NCBI RefSeq assembly: GCF_001425605.1
Contig: NZ_LMRG01000005.1
Location: 124,001 to 188,000 of the forward strand
Direction of reading: 5' to 3'
Origin: Rhizobium sp. Leaf453
Lineage (GTDB): Bacteria > Pseudomonadota > Alphaproteobacteria > Rhizobiales > Rhizobiaceae
Length of the DNA stretch: 64,000 nt
Made by a program: the position numbers and the translations under genes. This document shows, piece after piece, positions 8,221-16,899 of this stretch. The notes beneath the pieces are model-generated. The model made no database searches, was not told the origin of the DNA, and saw only the letters and a list, made by a program, of their open reading frames with translations. The first letter of the stretch is position 1; every line of letters starts with the position of its first letter.

Positions 8221-9225
8221 CTATTGCGCAGGGTCGGCCGATTGATATTCGCGCATCAGATCCGGCATTCGATCCGCCAGCCAGCGCGCAAATGCTGCCT
8301 CTTTTTTGGGAATGACTACGGTCGTCCCAGAAGACGTAGACTTCATACGCCCGAAAACTCTTTCGTTAAGAGCGAAGTCACGGATCTCATCCTGAGCTTT
8401 CCCATCGCCGTGCTTAGATATCTCATTTGCAGCTCTGATTGCCTGCGCGATCCGCTCCGCTCCGTCTGCTTGCTTAAACTCTGGTGTTTTAACAATCCGG
8501 CGAACGGCCTCGGCTTTGTTTAAATCCTTCAAGATATCCGCAAATGCAGTCCACTTGGGGCGGCCCACGCCTTTTGCACGACCAATAGCGTACACAATAT
8601 CGTCTGGAACGATGTCGGTGACCCGGAACAGATGCGAAATAGCCGCCTCAGACAAACCAAGGATGGGGCATATCGCACGATGAGAGAGCCCTGCACTTTT
8701 TAGCTGCACGGCCCACATTGCCTGCTCAATCCAGGTGAGGTTCTCCCTAACGCCGTTTTCGAGAGACTGCTCCTCAATAAGCTGGCGATCTGTAAGATCA
8801 CGGACGTATGCCTTTATCTTAACAGCCTCCGGTCTTTCGGCGTCCGCCATGATCGCCTTGACCGCCGCCCAGCGACGGTACCCGTAAGCCAGCTGATAAT
8901 GATCGCTCTTCGTTGGATGCGGTCGGACAAGAATTGGAATTTTTTGCCCTTCGCTTGCAATCGATAACTTCAGCGCCTCAAGTTCTTTGTCAGCCTCTTC
9001 GTCATTTTCAAAACGATCCTTGTAAGGAGAGCGCTCCACTTTCGTCGGATCAAGGGAAATAATGCTGTCCTCGGTCAACTGCGAGAGCACTCTTCCCACG
9101 TTTGAAATGACCGGCGATGAGTGGCGTCGTGAGGGAAAAGCCTTGTCCAGCGCTTCAGGGGCTTGGGCCGAATCACCGCGGTTTTCGGCATCCGCTGCCA
9201 TTCGTTGAAGTATGCTCTTTTTCAT
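8221..9225 (-). CDS. repB: RepB plasmid partitioning protein (ParB family)
   Basis: 334 residues, the usual RepB length. It begins MKKSILQRMAADAENRGD, has the ParB/Spo0J core with AYGYRRWAAVKA (the ParB arginine patch) and ENGVRENLTWIEQAMWAVQL, then a helix-turn-helix around LSHRAICPILGLSEAAISHL and a C-terminal dimerisation part. It binds parS centromere sites and works with RepA to segregate the plasmid. Its start overlaps the repA stop by four bases (ATGA). Confidence 0.95.
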   Translation of the reverse strand: MKKSILQRMAADAENRGDSAQAPEALDKAFPSRRHSSPVISNVGRVLSQLTEDSIISLDPTKVERSPYKDRFENDEEADKELEALKLSIASEGQKIPILVRPHPTKSDHYQLAYGYRRWAAVKAIMADAERPEAVKIKAYVRDLTDRQLIEEQSLENGVRENLTWIEQAMWAVQLKSAGLSHRAICPILGLSEAAISHLFRVTDIVPDDIVYAIGRAKGVGRPKWTAFADILKDLNKAEAVRRIVKTPEFKQADGAERIAQAIRAANEISKHGDGKAQDEIRDFALNERVFGRMKSTSSGTTVVIPKKEAAFARWLADRMPDLMREYQSADPAQ

Positions 9226-10436
9226 GCACTACGCCCCCAAACCTTGTGGATCAGGTGAAGGATCTCGAAGTTAACACGATCTGCGCTTTCGATCGCTCGC
9301 TTCAGCGCCTCCCGACCAACCTCCCCGACCTCAAGCTCGTAAAGCGTTTTTTTAGCGACGGCAGCGCCGGCAATAGCAGTCGACTCCAGAGCCTCCGACA
9401 CGAGTACGTCATCGCCAAAAAGACGTCGCATGACCCCAGACATGTACTTCTGCGGTCCGTCGTTCGGATTCACACGTGTCAGAAGGAACCGGAAGAAATC
9501 ATGCTCAAACTGGGCGCCGAACTGGCCCAGCGTCTCGGAAAGATCGGAAATCATGATTAGAAATTGATTGCAAGACGCCACGTCGAGCATTGCTGGATGA
9601 ACCGTCACGATCAGCGACGTCGCAGCATACAGTGCCGCGAGTGTCGAATAGCCAAGTGAGGGCGGTGTGTCGAGAATGACGATGTCATAACGATCTTCCA
9701 CACGCGCCAGCGCATTGCTTAGCCGTTCGAAAAAAAGACCGAGGTCGTCCCTATTCCTCTGCGTAAGGTAGGAAGGGGTGTCAAACTCGAAGTCCATGAG
9801 TTCGAGGTTTCCTGGCACCAGATCGACGCATGGGAAATAAGTTGGTCGAATGACATCTGCCAAGGCTCGGCGCTCGTTGTCATAGCGTATCGCCGCATAA
9901 GCAGTCTCATTTTCTCCGAGATCAAATTCTGGTTGGATACCAAAAAGCGCCGTCATGGACGCTTGTGGATCCAGATCCATGCACAACACCCGGTAGCCCT
10001 GCAACCCGAGGAAATGGGCCAGATGCATGGAGGTCGTCGTCTTCGAACTTCCCCCTTTGAAATTTGCAGTGGCGATTACCTGCAGCTTCTCGCCCTTACG
10101 GCGGTACGGCAAAAGCTCACCGGCATCATCCGGACGAAGGGTAGCGAGAAACGAGCGCAATTCTTTCACCTGGTCAACCGTATAAGTGCGCCGATTGTTC
10201 TCGGCGCGCTCCGGTACAGGGCCCTTCCCTTCGATTGTTAGTTGCCGGAGAGTGCTTTCAGGTACTCCCAGCAAGCGGACCAGATCGAGGGTCGAGAATG
10301 TTCTCGCGAATGTTTTTCGTGCGGCTGGCGGATAGACTGCTTCGCGCATATCTTGAAGCTCCGCCGAAAGCTTCGACGTATACGCCTGGATCTTCGATGC
10401 GGTATCTCTGACGTTATGAGAAGCCGAGTAAAGCAT
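9222..10436 (-). CDS. repA: RepA plasmid partitioning ATPase (ParA family)
   Basis: 404 residues, normal length. An N-terminal helix-turn-helix lies around STLDLVRLLGVPESTLRQLT. The deviant Walker A is NFKGGSSKTTTSMHLAHFLG, followed by MDLDPQASMTALFG and DIVILDTPPSLG. RepA moves RepB-parS complexes and represses the repABC promoter. It is the first gene of the operon. Two perfect palindromes lie 80-140 bases upstream and are good candidates for its autorepression site. Confidence 0.95.
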   Translation of the reverse strand: MLYSASHNVRDTASKIQAYTSKLSAELQDMREAVYPPAARKTFARTFSTLDLVRLLGVPESTLRQLTIEGKGPVPERAENNRRTYTVDQVKELRSFLATLRPDDAGELLPYRRKGEKLQVIATANFKGGSSKTTTSMHLAHFLGLQGYRVLCMDLDPQASMTALFGIQPEFDLGENETAYAAIRYDNERRALADVIRPTYFPCVDLVPGNLELMDFEFDTPSYLTQRNRDDLGLFFERLSNALARVEDRYDIVILDTPPSLGYSTLAALYAATSLIVTVHPAMLDVASCNQFLIMISDLSETLGQFGAQFEHDFFRFLLTRVNPNDGPQKYMSGVMRRLFGDDVLVSEALESTAIAGAAVAKKTLYELEVGEVGREALKRAIESADRVNFEILHLIHKVWGRSA

Positions 10437-10517
10437 TCAATCCCCTTGACGGTTATGGTCTCGATACGCGACCCTTACCGTCAGAGATGTCAGAGAGACT
10501 CCGATTCTTCAAGGAGT

Positions 10518-10533
10518 TTTTCGTTAACGAAAA
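10518..10533. promoter_or_regulatory. Perfect 16-bp palindrome upstream of repA
   Basis: TTTTCGTTAACGAAAA is its own reverse complement and lies 82 bases upstream of the repA start. With the second palindrome at 10560 it marks the repABC promoter/operator region. It may be a RepA operator; it does not fit the parS pattern GTTN4GCN4AAC. Confidence 0.55.
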
Positions 10534-10559
10534 GTTAATACCACCAATCACTGGTGCAG

Positions 10560-10577
10560 ACTTTACAATTGTAAAGT
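10560..10577. promoter_or_regulatory. Perfect 18-bp palindrome upstream of repA
   Basis: ACTTTACAATTGTAAAGT is perfectly symmetrical, 124 bases upstream of repA and 27 bases from the 10518 palindrome. TTTACAATTGTAAA dyads are common repressor sites. The following DNA to 10846 has no supported gene. Confidence 0.55.
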
Positions 10578-10846
10578 TCAGCGCGACCTGTAGCTCCCAC
10601 CCGGGCGGGCGGCAAGCGAGAGGGCGGCGTTTGAGCACCCATCGATCTGTATCAAAAGCGGGCCATCGGCGCCAACAGCGTAGCACTGTAATGCGTGTCT
10701 GCCGTTCAGGCTGGGCGCCCCAGGAGATCGTTCAGGTTCGGCCCTTTGCGGAGCCGCACCTCGCTGGATCAATTCCAGGGAATGACGGACATCAGATCAT
10801 CGTCGTCTTGGCCCGGGAAGCGCCCGAGATTGGCAGTGAGACGTCC

Positions 10847-11086
10847 TTATCCAGTATTGACCGAGACGGCGTAGTAGCCACCGCCGTTCTGATGGATCTT
10901 CTTCCAGATACCGCCGATTTTTACGGAGCGTCCCCTAGGGGTCTTGGCAAGGATGCGGTAAACGGGCGCGTTCGGGTTGGTGCTGCTGATTTCTTCGTCG
11001 GTCAAATCGATGTCATTAGCCATGGATACGTTGTTGCCCGAGAGGCCAGTATCGGTGAAGCGGATGAAGTTTACGAGGTCGGACAT
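10847..11086 (-). CDS. DUF736-like small protein
   Basis: 79 residues starting MSDLVNFIRFTDTGLSGNNV, with the conserved C-terminal block VKIGGIWKKIHQNGGGYYAV. The GxxWKK...Y(L/A)SV pattern is the signature of the DUF736 proteins that occur in many rhizobial and agrobacterial plasmids, usually near replication or transfer genes; their function is not established. It is somewhat shorter than usual (~100). The ATG at 11086 has AAAGGAG ideally spaced upstream, so the longer upstream frame is rejected. Confidence 0.7.
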   Translation of the reverse strand: MSDLVNFIRFTDTGLSGNNVSMANDIDLTDEEISSTNPNAPVYRILAKTPRGRSVKIGGIWKKIHQNGGGYYAVSVNTG

Positions 11087-11839
11087 TGATGTATCTCCTT
11101 TGTTCGCGTTGCCGATGGACACAACAAAGGAGCGGCACCAGGAACGGCCGCACCAAAAGGGTCGCAGCACCTGAGAGCGGAACGATTTTGCAGCGCGAGG
11201 AGATTTGTAGAATCGGGGAAAATCGTTCCGATCGAGGGTTGCGGGCGTGACGACCGACCTTAGTGGTCCATCTGAAGGCATCGCTTACAAAGGAGATCAA
11301 GCAGATCTATCCGGATATAAACGCCGCTAGTTTCACCGAAACCGGCATCGCAACTCTCGACGCCAGACGCAGCTACCTAACATTGACCAGGAGATTAAAC
11401 ACCACTTCGCGCAAGAACCGTCGACTTCTCCCAACGACACTAGCAGAGAGCTGGGGCTCATACGGAACTGGCTGAATCTGGGAAGAAGACCGATCACGCA
11501 GCGGGCCCATCGAAATATAGATCGGCTCCACCAACGTGCCATCCTCGGAGCCTCCCCTGACAAGATCCCTGGTTTTCAAGACAGGAACATTAATCGCGCT
11601 AACGATTGACAGCTGCTCGGGGTTGCGAGCACGATCACAGTAGGAGAGATGAAGATTTATTCCTTTCTCATTTAACGGAAAACCGTAGATGGCGGGTCCG
11701 ACAACAAGCCACATCATGCGCACCCGATCACATGCGGGCACATCCAGCCAATGTCGCACCGGAAATAAACGCTCGCGCGAGACAGGCGCTCCCGTTAGTC
11801 CCGCGCTGGGCGATGCAATCCGGATGGGAGCCCGGAGCC
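11087..11839. other. Gene-poor stretch with one weak ORF
   Basis: A minus-strand frame of 128 codons (11373-11759, MRHWLDVPACDRVRMMWLVV...) is open, but no family is recognised. It starts inside the region where the decayed ParB-like gene ends, so it is probably chance or debris. No other gene is supported. Confidence 0.4.
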
Positions 11840-13056
11840 AGCCGGCCCCAACAACCAGCCTGTCCGCGACCAGTACGGCTTCTGTCTTTTACCCGCTGCC
11901 TTCACGGATATGCTTGCGTCTACGCCCTTGGCTTCCGCCACAGCGAGAGCAATGCTCTGCCGATTGATGATTGAAATAGCTGTCGGCGGTCGTCTCGAAC
12001 CAGTTGGTCATCCGCACATTAAGCGCACGACCAAGCCCGTTTGCCTGCTCGATACCAGAGGCGGTCAGTGAATTTCTTCTCCACCGCATTGACAGAGGGG
12101 GCTGCGGCGTAGGCAAGCAGGAGCAGCAATTCTTCACGGCCCTGTGAAGGGCACCAACCAAACAGGTCGGCAGGATTTCCGGGGATTTTATGCCCATAAT
12201 TCTCCTGTAAGCTCTCGAAAGCGGTAACCGCCTTCTGGCGATTTCTTCGCCCCTTCGACGCGCTCATAAGTTAGCGACACTTGCAGGGCGCCTTTGCTCG
12301 GACACATAGCCGGTGTAGGCACGCAGCAGCATGGCGTGAACGACGGCGGCAAGCGCCACATCGGGATTGTGGACCAGCTCGACGCGAAGCGCTGCGGTCT
12401 TCTGTGCCGTCAAGTCCTCGAACAGGGTTGCCGGGTGGGTAAGCTTCGGACTGTCATCCTTGGCTTTAGCGCTTGCGGGGGCGTCACCGTTTTCGCCGTC
12501 GTCCTCGTCTCCGCCCTCGTCCTCATTCCTGACGATGCCGATCGCCACTTCCAGCTTGCCGTGATAGTTGACATACAGCACGACGCAGCTTCTCGCTTTG
12601 TCTTCGGCCAAATAGGCTTCCTTGTTTCGGAAAGCTCGTCCAGCCGCCGGTTGATCGCATCAACGCGCTCGTGTGCCCTCTCCTCCTCAGCCTCGTTGTC
12701 GATTATTTCTGCCAGTTCATCATGCTCTTGGCAAAGCGCGTCGTATTCACCTTGAACTTCGTCGGAAATCGTCGGAAACCATGAAGGCGGAAAGTTGCTC
12801 GAAGGTCATCTCCTCCTTGCGGTAGAGGTCCAACAGTTTGGGTGAGATCCGACAGCAGCATCAAAGCCCGTCTGCGGCGCTCACCAGCTGTCACAAAATA
12901 GCGGCCCTTCTTTTCAGCGGTCCGCACGACTAGGTTTTGCAGAATGCCGTTGACCTTGATCGATGCGGCAAGCGCCTCAATGCTGTCAGCGGAGTAGGTT
13001 TTGCGGACGGTCGTGGGGTCTGCATCCAGCTTGTCGATGATGATGGTCGTCGTCAT
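11840..13056 (-). pseudogene. Decayed ParB-family (plasmid ParB/Spo0J-like nuclease) gene
   Basis: Starts MTTTIIIDKLDADPTTVRKT (ATG at 13056), with the ParB N-terminal core SIKVNGILQNLVVR and RYFVTAGERRR. The frame then changes several times. EYDALCQEHDELAEIIDNEA and RLDELSETRKPIWPK appear in another minus-strand frame (12600-12760), VVLYVNYHGKLEVAIGIVR in a third (12264-12611), then FESLQENYGHKIPGNPADLF (12019-12267) and RALNVRMTNWFETTADSYFN (about 11930-12050), ending near GAGWLRAPIRI. These pieces in order match the long (~700 residue) ParB-like proteins of rhizobial plasmids, with internal deletions. The gene is clearly non-functional. Confidence 0.8.
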
Positions 13057-13538
13057 GTCTTCAGTCTCCTGATGTCCCGTTTCCTTTGGTCCGAAGGACG
13101 TGCTCACACGTTCCTCGGAACGAAGGGAGGGGGCGTAAGTACGCTGCCGGTAGGGTGGGGATCGGGTCATGGGTCGGGCGGGGAGAAAAAACGGAGGGTT
13201 CGGCGCTTTGGCGGTGAAAGCCGTTTTTTCTTCCCGGTCGACAGCGCCCTGGCTCGTTTGCCCATTGGCGCGAGCACCGACCTATCGTAAGAGCGGCATG
13301 TTACGGAGAAGATGCGCATACGCTTCTCGCGGATGCTCCTTCCAGATGTAAGCGCGGGTCGCGCTCTCAACTTCTCGCCCTTTTGTACGAGAACCCGCCG
13401 TGTAAGAGATCGTAACCCCGAATTGACCAAAACCGTTTACGGATTCGGTGGAGCAGAACACTATGCGGCACAGTTGAGCCCGGCTCGTGCGTTACCCGTC
13501 ATCACAGCCAAAAACACATCGCCACTGTGCACACGAGG
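13057..13538. other. Gene-poor stretch
   Basis: The 5' flank of the ParB-like pseudogene. Short frames exist on both strands, but none has a recognisable domain or a ribosome site. I see no RNA gene or clear repeat. Confidence 0.5.
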
Positions 13539-13574
13539 GATGTACATTTGACGAATAAACGGCTAATGTACATC
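13539..13574. promoter_or_regulatory. vapBC operator (inverted repeat)
   Basis: Perfect 9-bp arms GATGTACAT (13539-13547) and ATGTACATC (13566-13574) lie 24 bases before the vapB start. The arms sit within a loose direct repeat, CACACGAGG (13532-13540) and CACACGAGG (near 13581-13589). VapB-VapC complexes usually repress their own promoter through such dyads. Confidence 0.65.
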
Positions 13575-13597
13575 CACGTACACACGAGGATGATAGA

Positions 13598-13834
13598 ATG
13601 CACACCACAAAGGCTTTCAAGAATGGAAATTCGCAGGCCGTGCGTATCCCGGCCGAACTGGCGTTTGACCGGACCGATGTCGAGTTGGAAATCGAGCGCG
13701 TCGGCGACGAAATCCGCATCCGTCCTGCGCATCGCTCCCTGGCCGGCGTTCTGGATGTATTCGCCCGCTTCTCTCCGGATTTTATGCCTGACGGGAGAGA
13801 GACCCATGAGCAAGACGAGCGGGATAAGATCTGA
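13598..13834 (+). CDS. vapB: VapB antitoxin (AbrB/MazE-type swapped-hairpin)
   Basis: 78 residues. The N-terminal AbrB-like DNA-binding fold is MHTTKAFKNGNSQAVRIPAE with ELEIERVGDEIRIRP, the standard pattern NGxSQAVRIPxE. The acidic C-terminal tail (DFMPDGRETHEQDERDKI) wraps the toxin. It neutralises VapC and represses the operon through the dyad just upstream. The stop and the vapC start overlap by one base, a typical coupling. Confidence 0.9.
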   Translation: MHTTKAFKNGNSQAVRIPAELAFDRTDVELEIERVGDEIRIRPAHRSLAGVLDVFARFSPDFMPDGRETHEQDERDKI

Positions 13835-14235
13835 TGGCGCGCTACATGCTCGATACGAACATGTGTATCCACCTGATGAAAAACCAGCCGGAGCAGGTCG
13901 CTCGCCGCTTTGCCAGTTGCTATGTGGGAGACGTGGTGATGTCGGCCATCACCTTCGCCGAACTCGAGTACGGTGTATCCGCATCTGATGATCCCGCACG
14001 GGAACTTGATAATCTTGCAGCCTTGGCTGAACTGATCACGGTAGAGCCGTTTGGGATTGCAGCAGCGCGTGCCTATGGTCCGGTTCGAATGGCGACAAGA
14101 GACCGGGAGAAAGATCATCTCGACAAACTGATTGCGTCGCATGCAATCGCTCTGGATACGATCCTGGTTACCAACAATACGCGCGACTTCCTCGCGTATC
14201 CCGGACTGAAGCTCGAAAACTGGCTAGACGCGTAA
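13834..14235 (+). CDS. vapC: VapC toxin (PIN-domain ribonuclease, FitB-like)
   Basis: 133 residues, full length. PIN acidic residues are visible: D in MLDTNMCIHL, E in ITFAELEYGV, D in KDHLDKLIASHAIA, and the closing VTNNTRDF. VapC toxins cleave tRNA or rRNA in a Mg2+-dependent way and halt translation. Its pairing with vapB suggests a plasmid addiction role; it appears intact amid decayed DNA, which fits selection by addiction. Confidence 0.9.
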   Translation: MARYMLDTNMCIHLMKNQPEQVARRFASCYVGDVVMSAITFAELEYGVSASDDPARELDNLAALAELITVEPFGIAAARAYGPVRMATRDREKDHLDKLIASHAIALDTILVTNNTRDFLAYPGLKLENWLDA

Positions 14236-15443
14236 CGCAGAGAAACCAGTTAACCCGTCCCAGCGGCTATGCCGGGAGGGGCAGCAGGGGAGGGGGGGCC
14301 TTGCCGGCTTCGTGCCGCTGCGAGTGCCAACGAACAAAGCACGGTCAGCGAAAAACGAAGAGTATCGGAGAAATCAGCATAGCGCGGCTCCAAGCGGGAT
14401 TTCGGGAATTCTCGACGCGCAGGGAGCGGAAAAAAGGCAGTCGCAGGAGCCTCATAGTGGCCCGAAGGGGAGGCGGGATTCGACTGCCGCCGCACGCTGC
14501 GCACCGGTTGCATGGGGCGGAAACCAAAGAAGCCGAACGTTAAAGACCACCGTTTTCCACCAAGCTCCGGAAAAGCTACGGCGCTATTGGGGAGCGCGGG
14601 TTTCCTCCGCTTGGCTGCGCTCGCCTTTTCGGCTCGTTCCGGCCGCAGGCGCGCTGTCCTACGGCGCTGCGGCTGGAAAACGGTCCACAATACCTCGGAG
14701 TGGACGTCAGGATGGCTGAAGCGGCCGCAGCGAGAAACCCGGGACAGGGGAGGGGAGGCAAAGCGCCACCGCTTCTGGCGACACCTTACTCGAGAGGGTT
14801 CAACCCTTCAGCGCTGCCATCCTTTCGCCGAGCAGCCAAAGCGCCTTGTTGAGTTTGATATCCTGGTCGATGCCGTTGACGGCACTAGACTTTATACGGC
14901 TCGGCCTTCGAAATCATCCCGTCAGACACCACGCAAACCGCCCTTGATGGCGTTTTCCTGAGCCACGTTCCAGCCTGTCCATAGATCGTCGGCGCGATCA
15001 TCGTGGCGGCGGGGGACGACGCTGAGGACGCGTGGGTTCCATCACCAAATGGAGGACTGCGCGCGACCGCAAATGAAGGACAGACATCTCGCAGGCGCGG
15101 CCCATCTCCTTGGGAAGATCTCCAAAATTCCAAGGACCTCGCAATGGCCAGTGAAGCAGCTCGCGTTGTTGCGGACAAAAAGAAAACGACCGCATTGCTG
15201 GAAGCACGTCAAAAGTTGTAGCGCGAGCGCTCGGGAACTAAGCAAACCTTCCAAGGTTCCAGCACCATAACGTGATGGCCGCACGCGCCCCAACCAGATT
15301 ATCAGCGGATGACGAATGTCGTCGGTGTGCGGACGGCTGCGAACGGCGGCAAAATTGTTTACGTGAAATAGCCGCACGGCCGAAGTTTACCATTAAAGCT
15401 TGCTGACCACGGATGAACTGGCAGCAGCGGAGATGTTGAAAGG
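14236..15443. other. Long stretch without a supported gene
   Basis: GC-rich DNA with many short open frames on both strands that carry no recognisable domain, starts or ribosome sites (for example 14250-14690 minus and 14512-14961 plus). Around 15400-15440 a plus-strand fragment reads LLTTDELAAAEMLK, reminiscent of the start of an excisionase-type HTH, but it is too short to call. The stretch is probably plasmid debris. Confidence 0.45.
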
Positions 15444-15469
15444 GCCGGAGTGCGAACGCCGGCTTTTTT
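15444..15469 (+). terminator. Rho-independent terminator
   Basis: GCCGG (15444-15448) pairs with CCGGC (15459-15463) and is followed at once by six T's. It ends a plus-strand transcript whose gene is not evident. Confidence 0.6.
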
Positions 15470-15829
15470 CATTTGAATGTGCCACCACCAAAAGAAAAGC
15501 CAGCGGCTTTGGGGAAAGCGGCTGGCCTTAGAGCCGATACCAGCGGGGGACCGGCATCGGCGAGAGAGCGCGAGGGGGATACGCTCTTGGGATGGAAACT
15601 CACCATGTTTCAGTTAGTTCCGTGCTTTCATCCAGTCTTGTTGGAAACTGTCGCTGCGACAATGGGCGACTGTACGGATTTAAAGGAATTGCCTCGTCTC
15701 CTGAAGCGGAACAAAGCCCTGATACCCTAGTAAAGCGCAGTTGGGGCGCGGCGCTTTTGCCAATGCTTTAGCGCACCAGGCAAATCGCCCCGACCCGACG
15801 GGGTCTATGTCGGCAAAGGGGACGTATTT

Positions 15830-16021
15830 GTGCCGCTGTACTACTTCGTTGTTCGCTGTGCCGATGAAATGGACGAGGATGAAGAGCGTCTCGAATTTCC
15901 AGATCAGGACGCAGCGATTGCCGATGCAAGGATATGTTTGCTGGACATGGCCCGCGAGGCGGCCCGGCTCAACATCCACCTCGTGACTGCCAATACATCG
16001 CTACGACGACATCCCGGCTGA
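15830..16021 (+). pseudogene. Truncated DUF6894-like protein
   Basis: The frame from GTG 15830 reads MPLYYFVVRCADEMDEDEER then LEFPDQDAAIADARICLLDM AREAARLN, which matches the N-terminal two thirds of the small DUF6894 proteins common in Rhizobiaceae. After about 15980 the sequence switches to unrelated residues (IHLVTANTSLRRHPG), which come from the neighbouring SDR remnant read antisense. It is a truncation at a recombination joint. Confidence 0.65.
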
Positions 16022-16539
16022 GGGAGCGGGCGATTTCGATAGATGCGGTCCGCACGATCTGATCAAGGGCAGCCTTTGCCTTGCGATAGGAAATCCATCC
16101 ACCCAACCGATTGTCACCGATCGAGCCAACGCGGGCCGACTGGAACGCGATGATGCTTCGACCTTCGCGCGCCATCTTTGGCGTAAAGTGTTTCAGGACG
16201 AGCGCCGGTCCTACGGGGTTCACTGAAAACTGCGCCATGAAGGCATCCGGGTTGAGGTGCCGGATGGACTTTTCTGGTGAAAAATCTCCGATCTCAAGAG
16301 CACCGGTTGCACAAAAAGGAAATCGAGCCGATTTTCAATTAGTGATGCGGCACGCGCTATGCTGTCTTCATCAGTGATATCAACCTCTCCTGCCCGCCGC
16401 GGAAGCGTCAATAGCTGCGCGCGCCATTCACCGACGCCGATCGCAACGGCAACGGCTGCGCCGATCCACTGCTTGCACCGATCACAAGTGCTCGATATAC
16501 CGTTTGAAGGGAAAGCATCGACATCGATTGTCGAGTCAT
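15985..16539 (-). pseudogene. Broken short-chain dehydrogenase (SDR)
   Basis: From the ATG at 16539 the frame reads MTRQSMSMLSLQTVYRALVI then GASSG, the SDR nucleotide-binding start. It shifts to IGAAVAVAIGVGEW and VDITDEDSIARAASLIENRL, and shifts again to MAQFSVNPVGPALVLKHFTP with FQSARVGSIGDNRLGGWISY and the catalytic-type YRKAKAALDQ. At least two frameshifts are present and the C-terminus is missing at the joint with the DUF6894 fragment near 15985. Non-functional. Confidence 0.75.
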
Positions 16540-16899
16540 TGTCGGGCCTCTGTCTAGAAACCATTCCACAGAGAGCGCTTGACCGTCGGTTTTTCAACCC
16601 GGCGCTACGAGCGTGATGTCGGCGCAGCCATAAGTTCCTTCGCTCTCTGTCGGGCAGATTCAGCTGCTTCCCGCAATGCCCTTGATCTTGCACGCGCCGA
16701 ACTTTGTCGAGAGCTCCGAAAGAGCGCTAGCTCCGCGCGCCTGCCATGAGGCTGAAATAAATATTGTCTTTCCGCGAATAAACCACCCAGTCCCGCGGTT
16801 TTCTATCAGGAAGTGTCCGATTGGCGCCACACCGTTTTGCGTCGACGGCCCCTTGCTCAGGCATGAGCACGGCTAACCTCTGGATGAAGGGACGTTCAT
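16540..16899. other. Leader region upstream of the RTX gene, no gene seen
   Basis: No supported coding frame. The last ~40 bases hold the ribosome site for the RTX gene (GAAGGGACG before ATG 16900). The promoter was not identified with confidence. Confidence 0.45.

Noticed and set aside
14250..14961. Overlapping frames on both strands after vapC
   Set aside because: Basic, low-complexity translations with no starts or domains; probably chance frames in GC-rich DNA.
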